Shown here: piece by piece, positions 1 to 12,767 of the stretch | Numbering within the stretch: position 1 is the first letter of the stretch | How the letters are laid out: each line of letters opens with the position of its first letter | Assembly (NCBI GenBank): GCA_037176905.1 | Contig: JBBBWG010028190.1 | Location: 12,699-46,000 of the forward strand | Reading direction: 5' to 3' | Source of the DNA: Azolla pinnata | Taxonomy: Eukaryota; Streptophyta; Polypodiopsida; Salviniales; Salviniaceae | Length of the DNA stretch: 33,302 nt | Made by a program: the position numbers and the translations under genes | The notes under the pieces: generated by a model | Database searches by the model: none | Told to the model about the DNA's origin: nothing | Seen by the model: only the letters and a program-made list of their open reading frames with translations

Positions 1-205
1 CATTCATACATTCATACATTCACCCATCCACACATACATTCATACATCCACACATACATTCATACATCCACACATACACTCATCCATTCATACATGCAGA
101 CAGACATTCATCCATGCATACATTCATACATTCATTCACTACATTCCTGCATTCATCCATGCATACATTCATACATTCATTCACTACATTCATTCATGCA
201 TTCGC
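1..205. repeat. CATTCATACA-type simple-sequence array
   Basis: Degenerate tetranucleotide-based array of CATA, CATT, CATC and CACC words. A segment beginning CCATGCATACATTCATACAT occurs at about 112 and again at about 157, a 45-bp direct repeat. The same word family occurs in the opposite orientation at 27241-27885. Open reading frames through it (runs of Met-His-Ser-Tyr-Ile-His) are products of the repeat, not genes. Confidence 0.9.
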
Positions 206-371
206 ATACACTGATCGGACTCGGCTCGGCGCAGATTCTCTCCGAAGCGATGATGCTCTCGACGATTTCGTCGGATCTCGAAGCCCTCGAAATCTCACTC
301 ACAGATGAACGCAAAAGGAGACGCCATGCGGCCCATGCACCCATGCATTCCTCCACATGCATGCATTCCAC

Positions 372-454
372 ATACGGATTCGGGTACGGGTACGGGTACG
401 GGTACACATACGGATACGGGGATGCATACGCATACGCATACGGATACGGATACG
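372..454. repeat. TACGGG/TACGGA hexanucleotide microsatellite
   Basis: Tandem TACGGG, TACGGA and TACGCA hexamers, ending about 250 bp upstream of the quinolinate synthase start codon. Similar arrays precede the coiled-coil gene (14131-14225) and the SAM gene (19311-19412). Confidence 0.9.
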
Positions 455-540
455 CCGACAGCAACACAGGAATAGGAAGAAGAAGACGACGACGACGAAC
501 TCTGCGTCTTATCCTGCGCGCGTCGTCTGCTCCGCTCTGC

Positions 541-700
541 TCGCCATCGCCATCGCCATCGCCATCGCCATCGCCATCGCTCCTTCTCTTCGTCGTCTTC
601 TTCGTCTTCGTCTTCGTCTTCTTCGTCTTCGTCTTCGTCTTCCTCTTCTTCGTCTTCGTCTTCTTCGTCTTCTTCGTCTTCGTCTCCGCCTTCTGCCTCT
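541..700. repeat. GCCATC and TCTTCG microsatellites in the 5' leader
   Basis: About seven GCCATC hexamers (541-580) run into a long TCTTCG/TCTTCT tract that stops just before the initiator context GCCATGG at 704. It probably lies in the 5' UTR or core promoter of quinolinate synthase; pyrimidine-rich tracts are common in plant 5' UTRs. The transcription start is not visible. Confidence 0.8.
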
Positions 701-706
701 GTCGCC

Positions 707-3700
707 ATGGCTATGGCAGCGGCCGTCGCTTCCCCCCTCAACGCCATCAGAGTTCGAGAGGTCCCGGGCTCAGCTTCCTCTTTGGCCTCCTCCTCCTCCT
801 CCTCCTCCTCCTCGTCTTCTTCTTCTTCTTCTTCTTCTTCTTCCTCCTCCTCCTCCTCCTCCGCCATCGCCATCGCCGCCCGCCCGAGCGCGAGCTTGGC
901 TCTCTTGTCGTTGCAGAAGACAAGGAAGGGCGGGAGAGGCGGGCGGGAGCTTCACCATGTCTGCGCTGCGGCTGCGGCTGCGGCTGCGGCTGGGGAGTTC
1001 GCTGGAGGAAGCGTGTACAGGAAGTCGACAGTGCAATCGTTGCCGTCGTCGTCGTCGTCGTCGTCACGGACGGCGATGGCTTCTGCAGGTGCCGCGGGGA
1101 CTGCAACGTCGTCGTCGCCGTCGCCATCGCCGTCTTCAACAGCAGCAGAAGCATCGTCACCATCGCCGCCGCCGTCGCCATCGCCATCGCCGGGAACTGC
1201 AGCAAGATCCGCCGCGGAGAGGCTGTCCTCAGCTCTGATGGAGGTAGCGTCGATCCAGGAGCCTCGAGATCGGGCAGCGGCCCTGCTGCGCTACGCCGCG
1301 GACCTACCACATCCGCCTCGCCATATCCACCTGCACAGACCTGAGAATCGCGTCCTCGGCTGCACTGCGCGCGTCTGGCTCTCTGCGCACCTCGACCCCG
1401 ACCTCGGCCTCCTCCGCTTCTACGCAGACTCCGACTCCGACCTCACCAAGGGCTTCTGCGCGCTCCTCATCTCGGCTCTCGACCTCTCCCCTCCTCACCA
1501 CATCCTTTCCCCTTCCCTCCTCGACTGCCTCTCCAACGCCGCCAAGCTCGGGGCCCTCTCCCCCTTCCCTTCCCTCACCCCCTCCCGCTCCAACACCTGG
1601 TACAACGTCCTCCTCGCCATGCAGAAGCGCTCCCGCTCCGAGCTCGCCCGCTCCCAGCCCGGCCATGGCCTCTCCGACGACGCCGACCTCTTCCCTTCCT
1701 TGCTCGTCTCGGCCGACGACATCTCCGCCCAAGGAAGCTTCGCCCTGGCCCAGGTTTAGTTTCTCTACACAGATCCCCCGTCTTTCATTCTCTCTTTCTT
1801 TCATTTGGATGGGCCTCATCCCTGTGTGGAGAAGCAATTCTCTCCACAGCAGCATGAACCAAAGCAATTCTCTCCAGAGCAATTCTCTCGAAACATGCTA
1901 GGTTTCATGAACCGAAGCAACATGCGGATGAGGGAGAGAAGTTCTGTGAGCTCGAGATATGGTCCATCTTTCTTCAACATCTCTTGGGAACTCTCCATTG
2001 GACGGCCCAAACATGCTAGATTTAGGAACTGAAGCAACATATGATACGGGTCAGGAGAGTTGTGAGTGAGCGCAAGATATGGGCCATCGATGTTCAACGC
2101 ATCTCGAGGACTCTCTCTCCATTGGAGGGCCCAAACATGCTAGATTTATGAACCAGAACAAAAATATGATACGGTGTGAGGACTTAGAAGATATGGGCCA
2201 TCTTCGTTCACCATGCTCTCCTTGGGAGGGCCCTGACATGCTAAAATTCTGAACGGAAGTTACATGTGATCCGAATGAAGCCTTGTGAAAGGTAGGTGTA
2301 GGCTTATCATCTGCCAAACAAAGATGGCCCTAATAACATCTTAGAAGAAGTAATTGGGGTGTGCCTTCAAAGTTTCTCTTTTGATCCTGGTAACCTCTGG
2401 TAACAAGAGGAAACTATGTTGTAGTGTGTTTGCACAGTATTTCTCGACCTGATATGGATCAAATGAAATAGGGCTAGCAACCCCATCGATCATGCTAAGG
2501 GATCAGCTCCTTAGAAGGCTTAAAGGGGGGAGAACTTCGGTTTAAAGGGGGCTTCTGGTCTATTTCGTCTTCTTGCTTCTAGAAATCTTGGAGCTGTTTT
2601 TGACCCTTCAATCTAGCTGTGATTCCTCTCTTCCAACATAAAGGGGGATTTATTTGGTAGTTGTGGGAGCCTCCTTATTAAAAATTAAAGATGTTGGCCA
2701 GTGCAAATCTGCAAATTGGCTGTTCATGATGTTTACCATCTCGTTTTCATTTTCCAGGTGAAATATTTACGACCAGATCAGACAAAGGTAAAGGAATTAG
2801 CAGAGCTGCTGCAGCAGAAAAGGATGGGTGTTGTGGCACACTTCTACATGGATCCTGAAGTGCAGGGTGTCCTTGCTGCAGTCAAAGACATATGGCCACA
2901 TATTCATATTTCTGATTCCCTAGTTATGGCTGATCGAGCTGTTAAAATGGCTGATGCTGGGTGCAAGCATATTGCAGTTCTAGGTGTGGACTTCATGTCA
3001 GAGAATGTGCGTGCCATTTTAGACAGAGCTGGTCATGAAAAGGTAAAGAGCCTCTCATCCGTTCGATGCAAAAAAGTCATCTTTCTCTGAAATATTGGGA
3101 GTATACTAGCCCTACGGTTGTATAAAACTCTAAAGTTATTTTAGCTGTAAGCTCTTAGTTTGTGAGGATAATCGCTAGATAAAGAGATGAAGATTTTTTC
3201 CGGCCATCCAATACCAGACCCATTATTTGGCTTGAATCAATAACATCAAGGGCTGCAAGAGATAAAAACTAAATGGTGACATTTATATAGATAAATTGAT
3301 AGATATGCATTGAAATGTATGTATTCCACTGAGGAGAACTAGTGAATATGTTGGCTACAATTTTCTTTATCCAGAACATTTGAAGCCTGTAAGCTGATGT
3401 ATAAATGCAATGCATTCACATTTGATTTAGTTCATGTTTCTATGGTTTTTGGGCCTCTTCAGGTAAATGTGTTTCGAATGTCTAACGAACGCATAGGCTG
3501 CTCGCTGGCAGAAGCTGCGGAGGACAGAAAATATCTGAAGTTTCTTGAAGAAGCGTCAGAGAATGTCCCAGCACTTCATGTCATTTACATCAATACATCT
3601 TTGGAGACGAAGGCAAAGGCACATGCCATCGTTCCTACTATTACTTGTACTTCTTCTAATGTCGTGCAAACTGTTCTCCAGGTAACTAGCACAGAAGACA

Positions 3701-5374
3701 GCCTAAAAAGACGTTTAAAACTGGGATTGGTTGTGTACTAACTAAACTGTGTTTGTCTGTGATTTGTCAGGCATTTGCACAGGTTCCCAATGTTAGTGTG
3801 TGGTATGGGCCAGATTCTTATATGGGCGCAAATCTAGCGGAGATGTTCCGTCAGATGTCAGAATTGTCAGATGATGAAATTGCGGCTGTGCATCCTTTAC
3901 ACAATAAGCAATCAATAATCTCACTCCTACCCAGGTTACACTACTATCATGTAAGATTTATATCTTCCTTTTGATTACACTGCAATTAGAGGTTCGTGGG
4001 GGGTCTCAGGACAGATCCCACTCAGTTATGCAGTAACACTTTCAATCGCATATATTCAAGTTGGTTTAATTATGATGTCTAGGACCTTGCATGCCCTTAA
4101 GAAGTTTAGTTGTTTATACGTTTGCAAGATCAGTTTTGTGAACTTGAATAGTTATGGAAGTGGGTAAGAAAGTATGTGCCTTGAAGAGTCTTAATTATGT
4201 CTGAAGTGTCATGGATGTCATAGTTAGAGTGAGGATTTCGTTCATCATGGCTAGAGTGAGGGGGTTCATCATATTTGTACTGTATTGGCAATGCTTGCTC
4301 ATGGCCTTTTCCTTTTGAGAGATGTAGATACTCACCATCATTTCTTCAATTCGAACTTGGAAGGGAAATGTGTTCCTGCTTTTCATTTCAACAGAGTTCA
4401 ACACTTACAAGTTTTCATTCTCTTATGTGTAGGATGGTGCCTGCATCGTGCACGATTTGTTTGGGCATGAAGTAGTCTCCCGTGTTCGGAATGCATATTC
4501 GGATGCTTTTTTGACAGCACACTTCGAGGTACCTGGTGAAATGTTCTCTCTTGCAATGGAAGCAAAGCGAAGGGGAATGGGAGTGGTTGGATCTACACAG
4601 AATATTCTAGACTTCATAACTTACCATGTCAAGGAAGCCATAACCCGGGATTTTGATGAAAAACTTCAATTTATCCTAGGCACGGAGTCGGGAATGGTTA
4701 CTGCAATCGTTGGGGCTGTTCAAAAGCTGCTCGGGGAAGGCAAAGCGCAAGGGAAAGGAAGCAAAATTGAAGTAGAGATTGTCTTTCCCGTCTCTTCTGA
4801 AGCAATAACAGAAGTCCCTTCATCTCCATCTACCACTCGAGATGAAAGTAACATCAGTAAGTTATCAATTGTTCCCGGAGTTTCATCAGGGGAAGGTTGT
4901 TCCATAAGTGGTGGATGCGCCTCATGCCCCTACATGAAGGTAAGCCAGATATCGTCAAGATCCTACGTTCATACCTTTGCATATAAGTGAGCGTGACTCT
5001 TTAAACTGACATCCTTCACCATACCTTGGTTCTAGATGAACACCCTTGATTCTTTGTTACGAGTTTGTCATCTTATATCTACACCAATGGAGCATGCACT
5101 GGATCTGCAACATGCACGCCGTTTTGATACAACTAGCATTGCTGGGGCATCAGTTGCGGACCTTGGGTGTGAACCCATCCTTAACATGCGCTACTTTCAG
5201 GTTTGTAGCTAGTTTTCCTTCTACGATTACATTTCTCAATCTTGGACTCTATGTGCTTGAAGGAGATGAAGCTTAATTTCGTTTTTGAACTTCATTTTTT
5301 GGCAGTCACATGGTAGTTTGCCACAAGGATTGGTTGATCAAATACTTCGAGAAGAAAAGGTGGAAAAATTGTAG
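707..5374 (+). CDS. QS: Quinolinate synthase, chloroplastic (SufE-NadA fusion)
   Basis: Makes quinolinate from iminoaspartate and dihydroxyacetone phosphate, the second step of plastid NAD synthesis. Exons: 707-1753, 2758-3042, 3463-3681, 3771-3950, 4433-4939, 5036-5200, 5306-5374; all junctions are GT-AG, phase 0, giving about 823 aa. Exon 1 has a low-complexity N-terminus with about 26 serines (transit peptide likely), then a SufE domain (about 185-345) with the sulfur-acceptor Cys219 in LGCTARVW. Exons 2-7 form NadA: HFYMDPEVQG, HISDSLVMAD, IGCSLAEAA (Cys457), ACIVHDLFG (Cys581), EVPGEMFSLA, GTESGMVTA and GGCASCPYMK (Cys739, Cys742); three of these cysteines should hold the 4Fe-4S cluster, as in bacterial NadA. 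The start was chosen for its GCCATGG context and fit to the targeting region. It is longer than Arabidopsis QS (about 718 aa), mainly from N-terminal repeats. Exon 1 is much more GC-rich than the others. Confidence 0.95.
787..861 (+). repeat. Coding TCC/TCT microsatellite (poly-Ser)
   Basis: Run of serine codons, first TCC then TCT then TCC, encoding about 26 serines in the predicted plastid transit peptide of quinolinate synthase. Shorter coding runs follow: poly-Ala near 961-992, TCG repeats near 1046-1066 and Ser-Pro repeats near 1110-1195. Confidence 0.9.
1893..2300 (+). repeat. Tandem duplication in intron 1 of QS (about 118-bp units)
   Basis: Four degenerate copies start with ACATGCTA at 1893, 2011, 2135 and 2236. 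Each continues with a GAACNGAAGCAACAT-like segment, GAGATATGGGCCATC and a CTCTCCATTGGA-like block. Spacings are about 118, 124 and 101 bp. The array lies inside the first intron (1754-2757); no coding potential or transposon signature was recognised. The rest of this 1-kb intron shows nothing notable. Confidence 0.85.
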
Positions 5375-6416
5375 AAAATTGTATTATAAGATGATGAAGA
5401 CTGCGGTTCAGTTTTTGGTTTCGAGTTGGTGGATAGAAGATGGCGTGAACACAGTCTCGGCTTTGAGCCCACTAAAAGTAGCCGGCTACCCTTTCTTGCC
5501 TCTTTTTGGAGCACTTCAACGAAAACCCATCTAAGATCAATTGGAAAAATTTAGTCACTAATCAGGGATAGAAAGCCAGCATTGATCATGTTTTTTGATA
5601 TACAAAATATACCGCTGTATTCCATATCTTGAGTTTGTGATTACATGACCTAGTAATTGGGCATCTAGTCTAATCGTGTATTGCGCATCAATGAAAAAGC
5701 TCGTCACGATTGTGTCATGTAATTCTACTTTGAAATCAAGTGAGAGACATTTGTTGTTTTCTCATCTCGAAGATTGTTGTCTCGAAGATTGTTGGGATGC
5801 CAACATTTCCTGATCGTCTTATACGTTTTGGACATTTGGAATATGCATATATTTCCTGCAGAAACCCAAATTGCTCTTCCTAGATTAATCCACGAGAAAA
5901 GATAGGATGGAAGTCTTCCATCAAAAGACTTCCATCAAGAGAAATACGGATGCAGATAGCGTACACTTGGCATTCACAATAAGGTGGTAAACATTGCTTT
6001 CATTGGGATGAAAAGAAAGATAATCAAGACTACGATTTAATCATCTCTAGATTATCACACAGGTCTACTACCCCAAGAAAACACAATTCTATTCCAAATG
6101 ATACATGATGCTGTAGGGACAGCCAGACCTTTCCAACATCAATGATCCAGATGCAGATTCAACTGTTGAACAATGGTTAGCTCGGAACGTAATGAATGAT
6201 GTGCTTTTGTACAAAGATTGATTTCAGCAAGGAGAGAGATGTGACCGTCTTTTATGATTTGATTCAGCGAGGAAAGAGAAGTGACCATCTTTTTATTTCA
6301 TCCACGTAGAACAGCCTGCAACGATTTGATTCCCTCAAAACTGTTTACCGGTTTTCAAAACAAATGCCCTGGCATTCAACTTAGCTTCGAATCTTGGCTG
6401 GAGTCACAACAAAATA
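5375..6416. other. Convergent intergenic region between QS and ATM
   Basis: About 1 kb between two stop codons on opposite strands, so it should hold both 3' UTRs. AT-rich, no gene recognised. It carries a small GACTTCCATCAA repeat at about 5910-5940 and the 43-bp direct repeat listed separately. Confidence 0.75.
6217..6300. repeat. 43-bp imperfect direct repeat downstream of ATM
   Basis: Two adjacent copies share TTTCAGCAAGGAGAGAGATG / TTCAGCGAGGAAAGAGAAGT followed by GACC(G/A)TCTTTT. It lies in the likely 3' UTR or downstream flank of the minus-strand ABC transporter. Confidence 0.75.
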
Positions 6417-9400
6417 CTATGAGGAAATAGCTGTGACATTCTCATTCTCAAAGGTTTGCTGCTGCCATAGTTGTGCATATCGACCATTTTTGGAGAGAAG
6501 TACATCATGTGGCCCTTGTTCCACAACCACCCCATTTTCAAGAACAATTACCTGATTTCAATACCACATCTCAAATTCATATTCGATAAACATGTGACTT
6601 TATGGAGATTAATGCTTCAAATATTTAAAAACATCTTATGTGTAGCTAACCTCATCACATTGCAATGCTGTTGTCAACCGATGCGCAATAAAGATTGCAG
6701 TCCGATGCTGTGTTACAGACCTTAATGTGGACAATATATCAGCCTCGGTGGTGCTGTCTAGCGCACTTGTTGCCTCATCGCAAACCCTAATAAATACACC
6801 AGCAATGCACATTAAGAATCTTTTTGGCAGAATAAATTGGCAAAAATGTCTAGTGCACTTCACATGCTAGAAAATGCATAATTACTGTTCAAATCAGTAC
6901 ATTGGCCCCAGAAATAGTAAAAATATAGACCCCCTTTCGATCTGTTTTCTCTTGAATATCGAGCACACAGAGATTTCCTCCGTTAGAAGATAAATAACCG
7001 CAATGGTCATCAGATAAAAAGTTTAAAGTAATGGATTAATAACAAATGGGCAGACAGAAAATAAATATTGAAGAGGCATCATGCAAGTGAATAGAAAACT
7101 AGAATAGCCATGCACCTGCAAGATTATGAAGGAAACAAAACCAGAATTCTATAAGAGAAAAGTAAGATAGATGTTCATATACATTAATGGTGAGCCCTTC
7201 AAAAATGCCCGAGCCAAAGCTACTCGCTGCTTCTCTCCACCACTAAGCTGTGTTGGCATGAGCAAAAACATGGTTTATTACACTGGATTTTTGGGTAATT
7301 TCTAGCGCAATGCTTGAGATTGTAAATACTTACCTTTAGACCTCGCTCCCCTACTTGAGTATCATAACCCTTGGGAAAAGATAGAATGACATTGTGAATA
7401 GCTGCCATTTTTGCTGCTTCATATACCTGGAAAATACAACTACGATCTAACTGATGCATAGAAAGGCTTTTTGTGAGACATGATTGGTATGGTCTAAACC
7501 AAGGCGAAATACCTGTTCTTCAGTGGCAGATAACCTCCCATACTGTATGTTGTAAAAGATAGTGTCATTGAAGAGCACCTATAAAAATTGTAATAATAGA
7601 GTTGAAAATCTGTAATAATAATGCGACACTGACTAGCTCAATTTTTTTTTTAAGTCTTCAATGAATTACTGTGTCCTGAGGAACAACTGCAATAGAGTGT
7701 CGCAAACTTTGCAAAGTCACTTCACTGATATCTTGACCATCTATTTTTATCTGCAAATCATGCAGTTGCTATTCAGGAAAGTCATCAAACAGAAGGAGAC
7801 ACCAGAAAACAAAAACTAATGTATGTTGTAGAAACACTCACACTTCCAGATTGGCAATCATACATTCGATAGAGAAGCCTCAAAATTGTGGATTTCCCTG
7901 AGAATGCATGACAGAGATTTTGAGTAAATTACAAAATATACCTATGACAAAAATTAATGCTGCAAGAGATTTTGAACGTGCATAGAATCCACAAATATAG
8001 ATTGTGGGTTTACACACTTACCTCTTTCGAAAACGGACAGTGTTTTATCTAGTCACACATAACTAATTTAAAACAGGCAAAAATTCTAAGATTAGACAGA
8101 CAGTCACATTACCAACGTTTTCTCTAGGCATAAATTCTAATGCAATGCTTGGGTCCTTGAACACTTGGTTTATCCAAAACTTCAACCATTAATTATACAG
8201 AGCAAATATGATTTTAGGACTTGACCACAAAAAACATGGCAACACAATTTCCATCAGGTCTGTGCGAGGACGACTAATTTATTCAATTTTTTGAAATGCT
8301 TATTTATTTGTCTGTGATTAAGTTCTTACCTTAGTATTTTACCTAGTAAGAACCAAGATAAATTTACTTCTATTTAGATGTCTACTCAGATACTTCGAAA
8401 ATTTATTTCAATTTTCAGACACTTCAAAATCTCATAGATATGAGAAGCAATCACATGTTAAAGAAATTCCTATTCAATCTGAGAATAAACAAGAGACAAT
8501 TACTTCCGAAGTTTCATCCACTATAAATTAATTGATACTAGTTGAGTACTTACCACTACCACTAGTACCAACAACAGCTAAACTTTTACCACCAGGTATC
8601 TCAAATGATGTCCCGTTCAAAATTGGTCTCCCTGGAACATACCTGGTTTTCAGATTAGATAGTCAGAGTCCAAAAGAAACAAGACTACTAAACTTACAAG
8701 CAATCACATCTCCACCTTTATAACCTAAACTGAATATTGAATTACTTTCATCTTCAATCTAATCAGTGCTCAATTAAAAGAGACAGTCAGCACTACCCAA
8801 ATCACAATCCTTAAGCTTTGATTATGAAACAAAGTGGACACATAGTAGTCATACCCAAATTGCACATTCTCAAACTTAATAGATCCTGCCTGCAACTCCA
8901 AAGGCTTCGCATTGGTACTATCTACAACTTTTGGTTTGAACTGTACAAAAGAAGAATGTTGGAACCATAATCTGTGAGCAAAGTTACAAATATTTTGACA
9001 ATGTTGTGTTCTAGAATAGAGAGTGAATACCTCCAGCAACGAGAATAATGCTTGCATATCAATGAGGCTTTGTTTGGTCTCTCTGTATACTGTTCCCAAA
9101 AAGTTGAGAGGCAAGGAAAGTTGAAACAGAAGCCCATTAACCATGACCTAATTGAAATGGCAAAAAGACGCTCAATGAAATAAAATGCTAGATTGTGTTA
9201 CAGAAAGAGCTTCACAGTAAAATGTCACTAATTCAAGTATCAATAAAAATAAACCATACACTAGCAATGAAAGAATATACATCTAAATAAATACAGCGGA
9301 TATAAACTTAAAACCTAACAGAACAATCCTTTTATATGCCATGGCAAGATACCTTCTTGCTCCACACTAAGTGGAATCCTTCCTGCCGCAATTTACTATA

Positions 9401-12400
9401 GTTGAACATGTATCGTTTTCCTCTACAGGAATTTTTGGTTTCCATCAGTAATTTTCTATTTAGTTAGCTCACTTTGATTTGTTGTTCCCAAAGATGAGAC
9501 AATCGTTCAAAAATGTAATATTATGCAACGGAGAATGAAGTTAGTGATTACATCAGCAATTAGCAACACACAACGTACAGAAAGAGATGCAGTAGCATTC
9601 GAGATCTGAAATATAAATGATATGACAATATTGAAATGCAATTAGCTCTAAAGCAGACTTACCAAGTCCCCAATAGTCATTGAACCATCCATAATGCCAT
9701 TTGCAGACATTACCATTGCTGTGGACAAAGCTGCACTAAAAATACAGTTCTGACCAAAGTTCAAAAATGATAGACTGCTTTGGGTTTTCAGTGCAGCGCC
9801 CTCATACTCTGCACAATACCAATATGAAAACATAGCTAATCAACTGATAATAACTATTCTATAGCTGTACCATTCATTTCAAAAATAAGTCTTGTCAAAT
9901 ATTATTTCAAATACAACTTTGTTTGCAGTAAATCAACTTTTCAAAAGAACGAACAACTTACTCTTCAGAAATGAATCATATTTTTCTGCTTCATGAGTTT
10001 CATTGTTAAAGAACTTTACAGTCTGCAACAAAAAAATAAAGGAAACTACACATGTTAAATTTTAAGTAGACTCACCAGTTGTCCTACCAACTTCCAAGAT
10101 ACACATCCATCACCTCATAATTTATCAGAGAATCGATTGCCAAGGAGCTAGCAGCATTTTCAGCCTTGTTCATCGTCTGCCTGAACTTTGTTCGCCACTG
10201 CAATTTACAGTTTTGATTACAACAAGAGGATGGCATCATGACTAAAAAGAATGGAAATAAGAGAAATATTCTGTTTATTTGTAAGAAGAACTGGTTGAAA
10301 TCTAATCCTTCTCTCGATCACATAAATCAAACCCATATATATCGGCAACATTAATAAATGAACAACCAATGTTATCACATCACAACAGGAAACATACTTT
10401 TTGTGAGGACAGAAAGGTTCAGATAAAGGCTACAATCCAGGATCATCTTCATTAGACTACTAACACTACCACCATGTTACAACAGAAAGCACAGTCTCTT
10501 TAATTGATCAGCGTAGGTATTCATATCCCAATATTCTAAATGCAGTCATTTCCTCTCTTACGGTCTTTGTTTTAGAGCATAAGATACCACAGGATGGGCC
10601 AGGTTCAAAGATGACCCACAAATTCAAATTGCAATGCGGAAGTGCAAAAAAAAAGACTCAGGAATATGTTTTCAGAAGATACTCACTTGTGTTATGCTAA
10701 AAGTGAATGCTGTATAAGCTCCAACTGTCAATGTTGTAACCCAAGCAAATGGTGCTCCGAATTTATACGCCAGTATACCAGCTACCATAGAAATCTGGAA
10801 GCTAAAAGTTCAGTCAAATCCTTGTTTGTCTACAGATCAAGTAACTGAAATCTTCCAAAAAAGGTTCATTTCTTAAATATTACATAATGATCGATCTTAC
10901 CTCTAAGAGAGTGGGAAAAACGTTGAAGACCATAGATGTTAAAATGAAATTGATTCCCCGTGTTCCTCTGTCAATGGTTCGGTGTAACGCACCTGTTTGT
11001 CGGCTGTTGAATAATTCATCTATGGTTAATATCCACAAAATAACGCACAATAAGGATCCAAAGACAATGTGTTTACAGTATACCTCAAATGGAAAGTCAG
11101 ATCCAGGTTGTGCAAATGCAAAAATACCTGTAACCACACTTTCAGTCGGAACTTGTATTTACTTTGAATCAGAATCTGTAACCACACTTTGGCAATAAAA
11201 CGTGATTAACCTTACCTTTCTAGCAATAATCCGGATGGTATCCTGTGATATTTTGGCGAAAACAGAATTTCGAAGCTCTATTTTAAAATAAAATAAGGAA
11301 CTTGAGAATCCTCACAATAATTTCCACAATACCACCTTTACAGGTGTACGAGAAATATAATTCAAATCCAGCACATCGATAACATGAGCTATCACCTAGT
11401 TATGTACCCCAAAATAATGCAAAATGCAAGGTACCAATATTTACCGTTACAGGCTGCAGCACCAGCTCGAGTGAGGCCGTATGCTAAAAGCAGCGCCATG
11501 GGGGTTCCCAGACTGATCAGAAGCATCGAATTTGTTGGCATGCTTTCTGATGTACCACTTAGAGTATCAACTGCATACTTGAACAGAAATGGTACTTGCA
11601 CATTCAACACCTACAGTGAAAATTGGACGGTGAGATAACAACCCTTTTGCTCATTCTCTGTAAGAAGAAAAGCATATCAATCCATTTCTAGGATGTTAAA
11701 CTAATAAAAGCTTTTGAATAATGTATAGCTGCATCTAACAAACTTGTACAAGCTTTAATAATTTTACGAGATGTAGTCACCGTCTATCAGCCCTTTGAGC
11801 TAAACCACCAGTATAATATCTTCCTTTACACTCCAAAAACAGATATTTTTATATTTTTTCACGAGATTTCAGTGTTCGTTTTCTTCTAAATTGTTTTAAA
11901 TCATACAAAATTTTGATTTTTTCATTATTTGCGACATACACATATCAACTCTTCCTGAATATGAATTTTATGTACCTTCGCACCAACAAGAAGGCTAAGC
12001 GAGACAAACAAACGCACTCGAAACTCTGTATTGTCTTTAGGCCATAAGTAAGAACCCAAGTTTTGCAGTATCCGCAAATCTGCCACCGGGCTTTCTGGGG
12101 TTTCATGGGGCTTGCTGATCTCTTGTCCCTTAGTGGAGATGTTTGCTGGAGTTCCCCCTCCAACAACGTTGCTCGTTGCTGATAAAAATCTAACCTTCTG
12201 AAATCTATCTACGTTGGACTCCTGTAATATGAGAAATTTCCAACTGATTGTATTGAGAACACACTTTATCGTGACATAAATATACATAGCGAATGACGAA
12301 AAATTAAATCCATTAAATTGACTACATTCCTTCTCTTTAGTTTACAACTATATGAGAATAAAATCGGCCTTATGTCAGATCTTGGGTGCACTTCTTGATT

Positions 12401-12767
12401 TATGACTAATATCAAGCATGATGAGTTCATACATGATCAACTTTTCTCTAATCGTAACTGAGTAGGAAAGGGTGAGAAGTGAAACCGTGCCAAGCAATGA
12501 GGTTAATCCGAGGTATTTCTGGTTAAGAAGTGGCCCTCTTCTTCCATTTGCACCATTTTGCTGAGCCAAATTTGCAGGAAAAAGCTCTTCGGGAAGCCAC
12601 GATGTATGCTTGGAAGAAGTGTAATAATCTCTCAATAATGAAGGTGATTCGCAGCCCAAATTGGGCTCTTTTGAAGGCCCAGAAGAATTACAGCGGGTAG
12701 ATTTTTTCCGTTGTATTAGTCCAATGTTTCTTGAGCGAAGGAGAATTCTATATATACCACCCATCAT
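6417..12767 (-). CDS. ATM3: Mitochondrial ABC half-transporter, ATM/ABCB7 family
   Basis: Inner-membrane exporter of glutathione-linked sulfur species, needed for cytosolic Fe-S and molybdenum cofactor assembly. Twenty exons in transcript order: 12767-12459, 12221-11976, 11610-11445, 11277-11216, 11127-11084, 11003-10901, 10794-10687, 10197-10114, 10022-9962, 9808-9663, 9147-9031, 8940-8855, 8642-8554, 7897-7842, 7750-7670, 7578-7513, 7426-7334, 7247-7183, 6786-6651, 6551-6417. The frame holds throughout, giving 750 aa (Arabidopsis ATM3 is 728). The Arg-rich N-terminus suits mitochondrial import. The membrane domain has [27 protein letters not shown] and [10 protein letters not shown]. The nucleotide-binding domain has Walker A GTSGSGKST (536-544), Q-loop VVPQD (Gln584), signature LSGGE (640-644), Walker [13 protein letters not shown] (Glu665) and His696. 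All catalytic motifs are intact. The weakest junction is the exon 1 donor (TCA/GTTACG). Which of ATM1-3 it matches was not tested. Confidence 0.95.

Noticed and set aside
94..1344. A 416-codon frame and several overlapping frames over 94-1344 on both strands
   Set aside because: Open only because hexamer and trimer microsatellites lack stops in all frames; quinolinate synthase exon 1 (707-1753) is the real frame.
11945..12166. Short minus-strand frame inside ATM exon 2
   Set aside because: Shadow of the ATM frame, which carries the conserved SYLWPKDN segment.
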